A stretch of 64,000 nt of DNA from Maribacter sp. (GTDB lineage Bacteria > Bacteroidota > Bacteroidia > Flavobacteriales > Flavobacteriaceae): positions 1 through 64,000 of the forward strand of contig JAHENB010000002.1 in the NCBI GenBank assembly GCA_024643345.1. Reading direction: 5' to 3'. Positions 18,574 through 26,199 of the stretch are shown one piece after another (the stretch's first letter is position 1; each line of letters opens with the position of its first letter). A program made the position numbers and the translations under genes. Under the pieces are notes generated by a model. The model was not told the DNA's origin. It saw only the letters and a list, made by a program, of their open reading frames with translations, and ran no database searches.

Positions 18574-20128
18574 TCTTGAATAATGTTAGGGGAAATTCGA
18601 CCTTTTTCCCCGTTTTTTTGTCTATGGGCATTTGGGCGTTTATACTTTCAAGATAATCGGAAAGCGTTCCGGCAAGCTCTTTTGCGATATCTTGTTTGGT
18701 TTCAAATAGATTGTTGCTTTCCCCAATATCATCGGTGATATTGTACAATTCGATTTTTCTGTTGGCATGGAAATAGATCAATTTCCAGTCTCCTTTGCGA
18801 ATTGCACTGGAGGCTCCGATTCCAGGTCCCTGGCCCCCCCATTCATTTGGATAGTGCCAAAATAAAGGGCGAAGCCCAAGATGTTCTTTTTCCCCGGTCA
18901 AGATCGGGACAAAACTTAGGCCATCCACTTTTTGAACTGTATGTAAACTATCCACCCCGGCCATTTCGAGCAGAGTGGGATAAAAATCTTCGATAATGAT
19001 CTGTTCGTCCGACATTGATTTTGGAACGGTCTTGCCCGGCCATTTAACTAGCATGGGTTCGCGAATGCCCCCTTCGTACATCGATCCTTTACCACTGGCA
19101 AGGGGTTTGTTGTGGGTATTGGGTTCGCCTCCACGGGCATGGGCACTTAGGCCGCCATTGTCGGACATGAACAGCACGATCGTATTTTCGTCAATGCCTT
19201 TTTTTGCCAAATAATCCATGATATCGCCGAGGCTTTTGTCCATGCCTTCCACCATAGAGGCGTATTTGGCTTCAATGGAATCCAATCCTTTATCCAAATA
19301 ACTTTGAGCAAAACGGTCATCGCCCGTAATAGGGGTGTGCACCGCATAGTGCGACATATATAGAAAAAATGGCTGTTTTTTTATCACCGCCGAATCGATG
19401 GCCTTTAGGGCTTCCCGCGTGATGGCTTCTGTTAAGAAAATATCCTTTCCATGATATTGTTCAAGTCCGGGTACCGCCCAAATTTTCTTTTCTTCCATTC
19501 CATTACCGAAATTATCGGTACCCAGATAACTTCCGGGAGCACCTGCAGCATGCCCTGCGATGTTAAGGTCAAAGCCAAGATTCAATGGGTTTTCGCCAGG
19601 CGTACCAACGGCGCCTAAGTGCGCTTTTCCGGAATGTACGGTATAATAACCTATGTCGTGGAGGATTTGTGGCAAAGGCATGGCATATACTGCGAGCGAA
19701 TCCCCTGCCTCAGGGCTCATTCCGTTTACGTTCCAAAAGGGAAACTGCAGATCGGCATGGTTCTTTTCCATAGGCTGGATGCTGTCCTTGATCAAGGTCC
19801 AATTGGTGACCCGGTGCCGGGCCGCATTCATACCGGTCATTAGACTTATCCTGCTTGGAGAACAAACCGGGGTTGCATAGGCCTGGGTGAATTTCATTCC
19901 CTCTGCGGCCAACCGTTCCATATTCGGCGTGCGGTAACGATCGTTAAAGGGGGTTCGCCGACTCCAAAAGGGAACGGAGGTATCTTGCCACCCCATGTCA
20001 TCGACCAAGAACAAGACAATATTGGGAGGTGCTTCAGGGAGCGTTTCGGATTCACAGGAAAACAGTGCGCACAGTGTCCCGAACAGAATGAATGATTTCC
20101 TCACTATTTTAGCTTTCTTGGTCCCCAT
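18560..20128 (-). CDS. Sulfatase, type I formylglycine-dependent lipoprotein
   Basis: An arylsulfatase-family hydrolase. The formylglycine signature C-x-P-S-R appears as PVCSPSRISLMTG, with the modified Cys at residue 89. The metal-binding N-terminus NIVLFLVDDMGWQDT and the GKGSMYEGGIREPMLVKWPG region are typical. The frame is open to an ATG at 20185, but the ATG at 20128 puts a proper lipoprotein signal at the N-terminus (KKAKIVRKSFILFGTLCALFSC, lipobox Cys25), so I chose it. It is the first gene of a pair with the GH29 fucosidase, which suggests removal of sulfate before defucosylation, as in marine fucan use. The S1 subfamily and sulfate position cannot be assigned. A maturation enzyme (anSME) is not in the window. 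Confidence 0.92.
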   Translation of the reverse strand: MGTKKAKIVRKSFILFGTLCALFSCESETLPEAPPNIVLFLVDDMGWQDTSVPFWSRRTPFNDRYRTPNMERLAAEGMKFTQAYATPVCSPSRISLMTGMNAARHRVTNWTLIKDSIQPMEKNHADLQFPFWNVNGMSPEAGDSLAVYAMPLPQILHDIGYYTVHSGKAHLGAVGTPGENPLNLGFDLNIAGHAAGAPGSYLGTDNFGNGMEEKKIWAVPGLEQYHGKDIFLTEAITREALKAIDSAVIKKQPFFLYMSHYAVHTPITGDDRFAQSYLDKGLDSIEAKYASMVEGMDKSLGDIMDYLAKKGIDENTIVLFMSDNGGLSAHARGGEPNTHNKPLASGKGSMYEGGIREPMLVKWPGKTVPKSMSDEQIIIEDFYPTLLEMAGVDSLHTVQKVDGLSFVPILTGEKEHLGLRPLFWHYPNEWGGQGPGIGASSAIRKGDWKLIYFHANRKIELYNITDDIGESNNLFETKQDIAKELAGTLSDYLESINAQMPIDKKTGKKVEFPLTLFKNEQD

Positions 20129-20452
20129 CCAAAAAACGATCAAGGACTTGGGTTTAAAATGGCTGTATTTTCTAAAATTAAGCATTCCTATCTTAAATGC
20201 TTCAAATTTGGGTAAAAGACATACTTGTACATAGCTTTTATATCTTCGTACAATACCCTAAATTTATACTCCCCGGGTTCGATTGGGATCACTTGCACCG
20301 AAGTGGATTTGATTCCGAATGCGACCTGTAGAGGGCTTTGCGGTCTTGGCCGTCCGGAACAATTGCGGGAAAGACGGCCTGTATATTTCAATTATGGCCG
20401 TTGCGATAACTAGTGGTTGTAAAAATTTGAAACCGTCATTTTTAATATTGCC
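20129..20452. other. Intergenic region, divergent sulfatase / exonuclease
   Basis: This 324-base stretch separates two divergent genes and must hold both promoters. A 67-codon minus-strand frame (20188-20391) has no recognisable domain and overlaps the likely regulatory region, so I do not call it a gene. I see no hairpin terminator or repeat. Confidence 0.5.
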
Positions 20453-21835
20453 ATGTATACCATCATCGATATAGAAACCACCGGCAACGGGATCAAAGGG
20501 AACAAGATTACCGAGATTTCCATTTTTAAGTTCAATGGCCTTGATATTGTTGACGAGTTTTCTTCCCTGGTCGACCCTGAATGTGAAATCCCCTATTTCA
20601 TTACCGGCTTAACGGGAATCGATAATGACATGGTAAAAGGCGCGCCAAAAATTCATGAAATTGCCCCAAGGGTTTTAGAAATTACCACCGATACGATTTT
20701 TGTGGCACATAGTGTGAATTTCGATTACAACGTGATCAAGAACGAATTCAAGGAAATCGGGATCGATTTCAACAGGAAAAAGCTTTGTACGGTACGTTTG
20801 TCCCGAAAGCTACTCCCAGGATATCGTTCTTACAGCCTTGGAAAATTGTGCTCGGTCTTGGGGATCCCATTAACCGATAGACATAGAGCGCGCGGCGATG
20901 CCCATGCGACCATGCTTTTGTTCAAGAAGCTCTTGGATACCGATGGGGCTGAGCCCGTTTTCAAGTCGTTTTTGAATGCCCGGTCCCAAGAGGCAACTTT
21001 GCCCCCTGCGCTTTCGCGGGAAACTTTCGAAAAACTTCCGGCCCAACCCGGGGTATATTATTTCAAAAATGGCGTGGGCAAGATTATTTATGTCGGAAAG
21101 GCCATCAATATAAAAAAAAGGGTACTTGGTCATTTTTATGACAAGGCGTCAAAGGAAGTTCGGCTGTGTCGGGAAACCGCTGATATCGAATATGAGCTTT
21201 CAGGTAGTGAACTTGTGGCCCTCTTAATGGAATCTGCTGCCATTAAGCATCATTATCCCGAGTATAACAGCGCCCAAAAAAGCAATGCACAGGACTATGG
21301 AATTTTTTCCTATGAAGACAGAAACGGTATCATGCATTTGGCTTACAATAAAGTGAAGATGATCTCACGGCCGATAGCCCTATTCAATAATCCGACCGAT
21401 TGCCGGACCTATTTAGAGGAGGTCTGCAAGCAGTTCGAACTTTGTCCTAAGTACTGCCACTTACAGGAGAACATTGCGAGCTGTTCGCATTATAGCATCG
21501 ATCGGTGCAGGGGCGTTTGCCGTGGCAAGGAATCGGCGGCAAAATATAATGACCGGGTCGTTGAAGCAATCGAAACGCTTTCACGGGACAATAGGAATTT
21601 GGTGATTAGGGAACAGGGCAGGACGCCTTTCGAAGAAGCCTTTGTTTTGATCAGGGACGGATTTTATCGCGGCTACGGTTTTCTCGATAGAACCCTGCAA
21701 ATCAATAGTGAATCAGATTTAGAAGCCTATTTGAACCCTCAAAAAAATTCTATGGAAACACAACGGATCATCAATGCCTATCTCAACAAAAAAGCTGCAA
21801 ATACATGGGTGCTTTCGGACCGCATTATCGAATAA
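20453..21835 (+). CDS. DEDDh 3'-5' exonuclease fused to a GIY-YIG (UvrC-like) nuclease
   Basis: A 460-residue two-nuclease protein. Residues 1-160 are a DnaQ/epsilon-type exonuclease with DIETTG (Asp6, Glu8), Asp91 in AHSVNFDYN and the final HRARGD (His144, Asp149). From about 195 to 275 there is a GIY-YIG domain as in UvrC and Cho (GVYYF 200-204, YVG 213-215, catalytic-type Arg in KKRV, Glu in LLMES). Beyond it lies a four-cysteine group that lines up with the iron-sulfur ligands reported in UvrC: Cys, 12 residues, Cys, seven, Cys, three, Cys. The UvrC UVR and RNase H-like parts are absent, so it would make Cho-like 3' incisions and could trim ends. A repair role is inference. Confidence 0.9.
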   Translation: MYTIIDIETTGNGIKGNKITEISIFKFNGLDIVDEFSSLVDPECEIPYFITGLTGIDNDMVKGAPKIHEIAPRVLEITTDTIFVAHSVNFDYNVIKNEFKEIGIDFNRKKLCTVRLSRKLLPGYRSYSLGKLCSVLGIPLTDRHRARGDAHATMLLFKKLLDTDGAEPVFKSFLNARSQEATLPPALSRETFEKLPAQPGVYYFKNGVGKIIYVGKAINIKKRVLGHFYDKASKEVRLCRETADIEYELSGSELVALLMESAAIKHHYPEYNSAQKSNAQDYGIFSYEDRNGIMHLAYNKVKMISRPIALFNNPTDCRTYLEEVCKQFELCPKYCHLQENIASCSHYSIDRCRGVCRGKESAAKYNDRVVEAIETLSRDNRNLVIREQGRTPFEEAFVLIRDGFYRGYGFLDRTLQINSESDLEAYLNPQKNSMETQRIINAYLNKKAANTWVLSDRIIE

Positions 21836-21838
21836 TGC

Positions 21839-21934
21839 TCAATCGTTCATTTTTTTGTACATGCGTATCACAAAAAGCATCCATACCATAAAGATGATGG
21901 CAACGATAATCGAATAAACAATAATAAAATCCAA
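21839..21934 (-). CDS. 31-residue single-helix membrane protein, TTG start
   Basis: A short frame beginning at TTG (21932-21934) and ending at TGA (21839-21841). The product has one hydrophobic helix (FIIVYSIIVAIIFMVWMLFVI) and a basic tail, MYKKMND. It begins six bases after the stop of the 58-residue membrane protein gene on the same strand, so translational coupling is likely. No ATG is available. I do not recognise a family. The reading is supported by position, hydrophobic pattern and tight spacing only, and its 3' end nearly touches the convergent exonuclease gene. Confidence 0.45.
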   Translation of the reverse strand: MDFIIVYSIIVAIIFMVWMLFVIRMYKKMND

Positions 21935-21940
21935 TATGCT

Positions 21941-22117
21941 TTATTGCTTAAAATAATTCATAAAACCCAATATGGTCGGGGCCCAAAATGCTATAAAAAT
22001 GGCATCCAGTTTGTTTCCGGTAACAAACAGGTACTCCGAAACGATAATTATTGATATAACCACCAAGAGCATCACAATGTTCATTGCCCCGATTTTTCTG
22101 ATAAAATCTCTGATCAT
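21941..22117 (-). CDS. 58-residue two-helix membrane protein
   Basis: A complete frame from ATG (22115-22117) to TAA (21941-21943). The N-terminus MIRDFIRKIGAMN is basic, followed by a strongly hydrophobic helix (IVMLLVVISIIIV), a short polar turn (EYLFVTGNKLD) and a second helix (AIFIAFWAPTILGFMNYF). The positive-inside pattern and the intact frame argue for a real gene. It heads a two-gene micro-operon with the 31-residue peptide downstream. Function unknown. Confidence 0.65.
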   Translation of the reverse strand: MIRDFIRKIGAMNIVMLLVVISIIIVSEYLFVTGNKLDAIFIAFWAPTILGFMNYFKQ

Positions 22118-22444
22118 ACTGCCTTTTGGGAATTAAGCCTAAAGTTAAGTTAATCTTGTGTAGGGAGCATTAATTATTTTTGAGAATAATTGACATTTAT
22201 AAAATTCGGAAATTGGGGTTTGAAAAATTGAGACAACTGCAAAAAAAATGCGGTTCAGTATAGATGGCAAAACCCCGGTTATGATCATTCCATTTTCCCC
22301 ATTTGACAAGGGGGGTGTAAAACAGTAATCATGTGAAGAATCTGGTTATAACTTCAAAAAAAATCTTGCCAAAGCTACCAAGAATAGGATGCTGGTCAAC
22401 GTATGGATGACCGATTCTATTTGGGAATTTTACTAAAAAATAAA
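22118..22444. other. Intergenic region without a recognisable gene
   Basis: This 327-base stretch is AT-rich and lies between the start of the 58-residue membrane protein gene and the terminator of the sulfur operon. It must hold the promoter of the micro-operon. I found no convincing frame, repeat or RNA gene. A G-rich run (CAAGGGGGG near 22308) stands out slightly. Confidence 0.4.
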
Positions 22445-22471
22445 GACCTTTGGAGCAAGGCTCCAAAGGTC
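22445..22471 (-). terminator. Rho-independent terminator of the sulfur operon
   Basis: A perfect 12-base-pair stem (GACCTTTGGAGC with GCTCCAAAGGTC) closes a three-base loop. Read on the minus strand it is followed by a T-rich tail (TTTATTTTTTAG). It lies 38 bases beyond the stop of the DUF2892 gene, the last gene of the minus-strand operon. Confidence 0.85.
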
Positions 22472-22509
22472 GGTTGATATGATAAATTTATTAAAATCAA
22501 GAAATCAGA

Positions 22510-22722
22510 TCATTTGTGGTGCTTTGTACTACATGTATTCATGCCAAACACCGCATACAAGGGACAAAAGCTCACAAGGCTGGTCAATATGAAAATGCCT
22601 GCCACGGCCAATAAGATGTAGGCCAAGGTGCCCGATACCATATCAAAATATACCAAAAGCCCGGCCGCAATTGCAACCAGAAAACGAATTACCCTATCGA
22701 TACCGCCCATATTTGTTTTCAT
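22510..22722 (-). CDS. DUF2892 (YgaP-type) inner-membrane protein
   Basis: A 70-residue protein with the DUF2892 pattern: an N-terminal MGGIDRVIRFLVAI, a second hydrophobic segment (AYILLAVAGIFILTSLVSFCPLY) and a Cys-containing tail (GMNTC). In E. coli YgaP this domain is the membrane anchor of a rhodanese. Here it is a separate protein encoded 13 bases after a 32-residue membrane peptide and downstream of a double-rhodanese protein. It probably belongs to the sulfur-handling operon. The conserved FCPLY and NTC cysteines could take part in sulfur relay, but that is inference. Confidence 0.87.
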   Translation of the reverse strand: MKTNMGGIDRVIRFLVAIAAGLLVYFDMVSGTLAYILLAVAGIFILTSLVSFCPLYAVFGMNTCSTKHHK

Positions 22723-22735
22723 AATATAATCAGAT

Positions 22736-22834
22736 TTATTGGTTAAAAAATTGAAACAACAGAACTATGCCGCTAATCAAACCCAAACAGACGATGCAAA
22801 TCAGCATAAACTTTATGACCTTGTTCCTTGACAT
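22736..22834 (-). CDS. 32-residue single-helix membrane peptide
   Basis: A full short frame, ATG at 22832-22834 and TAA at 22736-22738. The peptide starts with basic MSRNKVIKF and continues as one hydrophobic helix (MLICIVCLGLISGIVLLFQFF) carrying two cysteines. It lies between the persulfide dioxygenase-like gene (49 bases upstream) and DUF2892 (13 bases downstream), all on one strand. No family is recognised. Its position suggests a small accessory subunit of the sulfur operon. Confidence 0.6.
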   Translation of the reverse strand: MSRNKVIKFMLICIVCLGLISGIVLLFQFFNQ

Positions 22835-22883
22835 GTTCAAAGGTATTGATCACATTGGTTATGCAATATGATAATGGTCAGGT

Positions 22884-24293
22884 TTATAAGGTTGACGGGC
22901 AAACGTAATCGGTAACGGATGCCCCTGCATTTTTAAGCGCGCCAAAACCTCCTTCAATGTTCATCAGGTTGTGTATTCCCCTGCTTTTTAGGATAGATGC
23001 CGCTATGACCGAACGGTAACCGCCCGCACAATGCAGATAAAAATCATCTTTTTTGGGAAATTCGGCCAAATGTTGGTTCAGAAAATCCAGTGGCGTACTG
23101 TGCGCGTCGACCAAATGTTCAGAGAGGTATTCACTTTCCTTTCGTACATCGAACACCTCGGTATGGGCTTTGCCAATATTGCTCTTGGCTTTAGCTGCGC
23201 TCACCGATGGAACGATATCGTAATCCTTTCCCTCTTTTTTCCATGCTTCGAAACCACCTTTTAGATAACCGATGGTACCATCGAAGCCTACCCGTGAGAG
23301 CCGGGTCATGGCTTCTTTTTCCTTGCCTTCCGGGGTAACCAAAAGTATGGGTTGTTGGGTGTCCGCGATCAGGGCACCGACCCAAGGTGCAAAATCGCCT
23401 TCTAGGCCGATAAAAATCGAACGTGGCACATGCCCTTTCACAAAGTCGTCTTGATGACGTACATCGAGTACTACGGCAGCAGTTTCGTTGGCAGCGATTT
23501 CAAAGCCATCCGGATCAAGGGCGATATTGCCGCGCTTCATGACATCACCGATATCCTCGTAACCTTCCTTGTTCATTTTAACATTAAGGGGGAAATATTT
23601 TGGTGGGGGCAACAACCCATCGGTCACCTCTTTCACGAATTCGTCCTTGGTCATATTCGCACGAAGGGCATAGTTCATTTTTTTCTGGTTGCCAAGGGTG
23701 TCCACGGTCTCCTTCATCATATTTTTACCGCAAGCCGATCCGGCACCATGGGCTGGGTATACGATGACATCATCGGCCAAGGGCATTATTTTGTTGCGAA
23801 GGCTGTCGAACAGAATGCCCGCAAGGTCTTCCTGGGTCATACTGGCGGCCTTTTGTGCCAAATCGGGTCGGCCGACGTCTCCCAAAAAGAGGGTGTCTCC
23901 GGAGAAGATGGCATGATCTTTACCATTTTTGTCCTTTAAAAGGTAAGTGGTACTTTCCATGGTATGGCCTGGGGTATGCAATACCTTAATGGTCAACTCC
24001 CCCAAAGGAAATTCCTGCCCATCTTTTGCGATGATCGCCTCGAACGATGGATTGGCGTTGGGTCCAAAAATTATCGGGGCCCCAGTTTTTTTTGCCAAGG
24101 TCACGTGGCCACTGACAAAATCGGCATGAAAATGCGTCTCTAAAATGTATTTGATCTTAGATTGATCGCTTTCTGCCCGTTTTAAATAAGGCTCCACTTC
24201 CCGTAAAGGATCGATAATGGCAATTTCCCCTTGGCTTTCTATGTAATATGCCCCTTGAGCGAGGCAACCTGTATAAATTTGTTCAATGTTCAT
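22884..24293 (-). CDS. Persulfide dioxygenase-like metallo-beta-lactamase fused to two rhodanese domains
   Basis: A 469-residue sulfur-oxidation protein. Residues 1-240 are an ETHE1/Blh-like metallo-beta-lactamase domain with THFHADFVSGH (His54, His56, Asp58, His63), HTPGHT and SGDTLFLGDVGRPDL, the pattern of glutathione persulfide dioxygenases. The first rhodanese domain (about 260-355) has no catalytic Cys: the loop reads LLVTPEGKE. The second (about 370-469) keeps the active loop HCAGGYRS. The protein would oxidise persulfide sulfur to sulfite while the rhodanese moves sulfane sulfur. It lies 37 bases after the SulP gene and ahead of a micro-peptide and DUF2892. Hydrolase activity of glyoxalase II type is the main alternative but fits the fusion less well. 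Confidence 0.9.
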   Translation of the reverse strand: MNIEQIYTGCLAQGAYYIESQGEIAIIDPLREVEPYLKRAESDQSKIKYILETHFHADFVSGHVTLAKKTGAPIIFGPNANPSFEAIIAKDGQEFPLGELTIKVLHTPGHTMESTTYLLKDKNGKDHAIFSGDTLFLGDVGRPDLAQKAASMTQEDLAGILFDSLRNKIMPLADDVIVYPAHGAGSACGKNMMKETVDTLGNQKKMNYALRANMTKDEFVKEVTDGLLPPPKYFPLNVKMNKEGYEDIGDVMKRGNIALDPDGFEIAANETAAVVLDVRHQDDFVKGHVPRSIFIGLEGDFAPWVGALIADTQQPILLVTPEGKEKEAMTRLSRVGFDGTIGYLKGGFEAWKKEGKDYDIVPSVSAAKAKSNIGKAHTEVFDVRKESEYLSEHLVDAHSTPLDFLNQHLAEFPKKDDFYLHCAGGYRSVIAASILKSRGIHNLMNIEGGFGALKNAGASVTDYVCPSTL

Positions 24294-24330
24294 CTTGTCT
24301 CATTTTTTTATTACTGTCGCAAAAATAAGG

Positions 24331-26085
24331 CTAATTCTTTTTTGGTTCTGTAACCTTGGTTACCCCCATCTGATTTTGATGTGCCACCTTAAGCTGCAGG
24401 TCTGAAACAGCATCGGGGTTTTCATAATAGGATACGGCGTCGTTGATCTCGGCGAAAAGGTACTCCGTTTTCAATACGTCGATCAAGCCGCTACTGTATA
24501 GGATATCACGTGTCGGCCCAATGGCTCCGGTAAGATAAAATTGAAGCCCAAGGTCATGGATTTCGTCTATTACCCTTCTAAGGGCCACGGCCCCTGTAGA
24601 ATCAATATAATTGATTGGCTCCGCATTAAGGATAACTGCTTTTAAACCGGTTCCCTTATTCCTGACATGCTTCATCAATTGTTTTTTGAAATAGTCTGCG
24701 TTACCAAAATAAATCTGTGAGTCGAACCGCACGATCAACAAATCATCCCTGAGCGTTACAGCATCCCCAAAACGATTCACATTTTTATAGTAGCTCGAGT
24801 TTTTGATGTTTCCTAAAACGGCAACATGCGGATTGGAGGTCCTATAAACCATAAGCAGTAATGAAAAAAGCACGCCAATTAGGATACCTTCCTTTATCCC
24901 GACGAACAAGGTTGCCAAAAAGGTAACGGTGAGTACTACAAATTCATCTTTACGGTACTTCCAAAGGCTCTTTGGATAAGAGATATCGATGAGTCCAAAA
25001 ACAGAGACCATGATGATGCTTGCTAAGGCCGCATTGGGCAGATAATAGAAAAATGGGGTCAGAAACAACAAAGTAAGGACAACCAAAAGCACGCTAATTA
25101 TGGCCGCCAAGTTGGTTCTGGCACCGGTTTCGTCATTGATTGCAGAGCGTGAGAAACTGGCCGTGGAGATGTACGATTGAAAGAAGGACCCGGCCATATT
25201 GGCGGCGCCCAAAGCGACCAGTTCTTGATTGGCGTCGATATGATCGGTACCATTTTTTTCTTCGATCGCCTTTCCAATGGAAATGGTTTCCAGATAACCC
25301 ACCAAAGCCAGGGTGAGGGCTATGGGCCAGATGTCCATAAAATTCTGAAGCCCGATATCGGGAAGTACGAAGTTGGGCAGTCCGGAAGGCACAGTGCCCA
25401 CGACATTGACCCCATGTTCTTGTAAATCAAAAAAATAAACCCCAAGACTGCCCAAGATTACAACCAATAAAATTCCAGGAATTCGTTCGTCCCATTTTTT
25501 AAAAAGAACAATAAGCAAAATGCCCAATATTCCGATTGCTAAATCGTATGGGTTCGTCGATTCCAACATCGTAAAACTATTGATGACGAGTTGATGAAAT
25601 TGGTTGCTTTTTTCAATAGTTGCCCCCAATAAGTGTCCAAATTGACTGAAAATAATGATAATGGCCGCTCCTGAAGTAAAACCGTTGATAACTGGTTTCG
25701 ATAAGAAGTTGACCAGAAAACCCATTCGCAAAAGGCCTAAAACCAATTGGATCACCCCAACCGTGAGCCCCAAAAAAAGAGCCATGGCGATATAATTTTC
25801 CACACCGGTAATCGAAAGTGCCCCCAAACCGGCCGCTACAAGAAGCGAATCCATGGCAACGGGTCCCATGCCCACTTGTCTGGAAGTACCCAAAAAGGAA
25901 TAGATCAAAATGGGAAGCAGTGCCGTGTAGAGTCCGTATACCGGCGGCAAACCGGCAATCATGGCATAGGCCATGCCTTGGGGAACCAGAATAACGCCAA
26001 CCGTAAATCCTGCGACCACATCTTTGGGAAAATCGCTTTTTTTGTAATTGGGCAGCCACTCTAAAAAAGGGAAGAACTTTCGCAT
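24331..26085 (-). CDS. SulP-family anion transporter with STAS domain
   Basis: A 584-residue SLC26/SulP transporter. The membrane core (about 1-420) has the family opening FPKDVVAGFTVGVILVPQGM and the GLPPVYGLYTALLP segment; the cytoplasmic STAS domain near the C-terminus has NYIDSTGA. The frame also allows an ATG at 26103, but MRKFFPFLEWLP at 26085 matches the usual SulP N-terminus. SulP proteins carry sulfate, bicarbonate or other anions. As first gene of an operon with a persulfide dioxygenase it may export sulfite or sulfate formed by sulfide oxidation, or import sulfate. The sequence does not decide. Confidence 0.92.
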   Translation of the reverse strand: MRKFFPFLEWLPNYKKSDFPKDVVAGFTVGVILVPQGMAYAMIAGLPPVYGLYTALLPILIYSFLGTSRQVGMGPVAMDSLLVAAGLGALSITGVENYIAMALFLGLTVGVIQLVLGLLRMGFLVNFLSKPVINGFTSGAAIIIIFSQFGHLLGATIEKSNQFHQLVINSFTMLESTNPYDLAIGILGILLIVLFKKWDERIPGILLVVILGSLGVYFFDLQEHGVNVVGTVPSGLPNFVLPDIGLQNFMDIWPIALTLALVGYLETISIGKAIEEKNGTDHIDANQELVALGAANMAGSFFQSYISTASFSRSAINDETGARTNLAAIISVLLVVLTLLFLTPFFYYLPNAALASIIMVSVFGLIDISYPKSLWKYRKDEFVVLTVTFLATLFVGIKEGILIGVLFSLLLMVYRTSNPHVAVLGNIKNSSYYKNVNRFGDAVTLRDDLLIVRFDSQIYFGNADYFKKQLMKHVRNKGTGLKAVILNAEPINYIDSTGAVALRRVIDEIHDLGLQFYLTGAIGPTRDILYSSGLIDVLKTEYLFAEINDAVSYYENPDAVSDLQLKVAHQNQMGVTKVTEPKKN

Positions 26086-26113
26086 GGGATAAAGGTACTG
26101 CAAAAACCAAAAT

Positions 26114-26143
26114 ACTGGGTTTGGTTGGTTAGACCAACCCAGT
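26114..26143 (-). terminator. Candidate terminator after kdsA
   Basis: An imperfect stem (ACTGGGT with ACCCAGT, continued by TTGGT with ACCAA, one bulge) is followed on the minus strand by the T-rich ATTTTGGTTTTTG. It lies between the end of kdsA and the start of the SulP gene. Confidence 0.45.
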
Positions 26144-26199
26144 TCACCGTTTGGGCCCCTTGACCAAGGTCGATTTTATAAATTCAATTCCTGTTCCGA

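Noticed and set aside
20188-20391. 67-codon minus-strand frame as a gene
   Set aside because: No domain, signal or membrane pattern, and it covers the region where the promoters of two divergent genes must lie.
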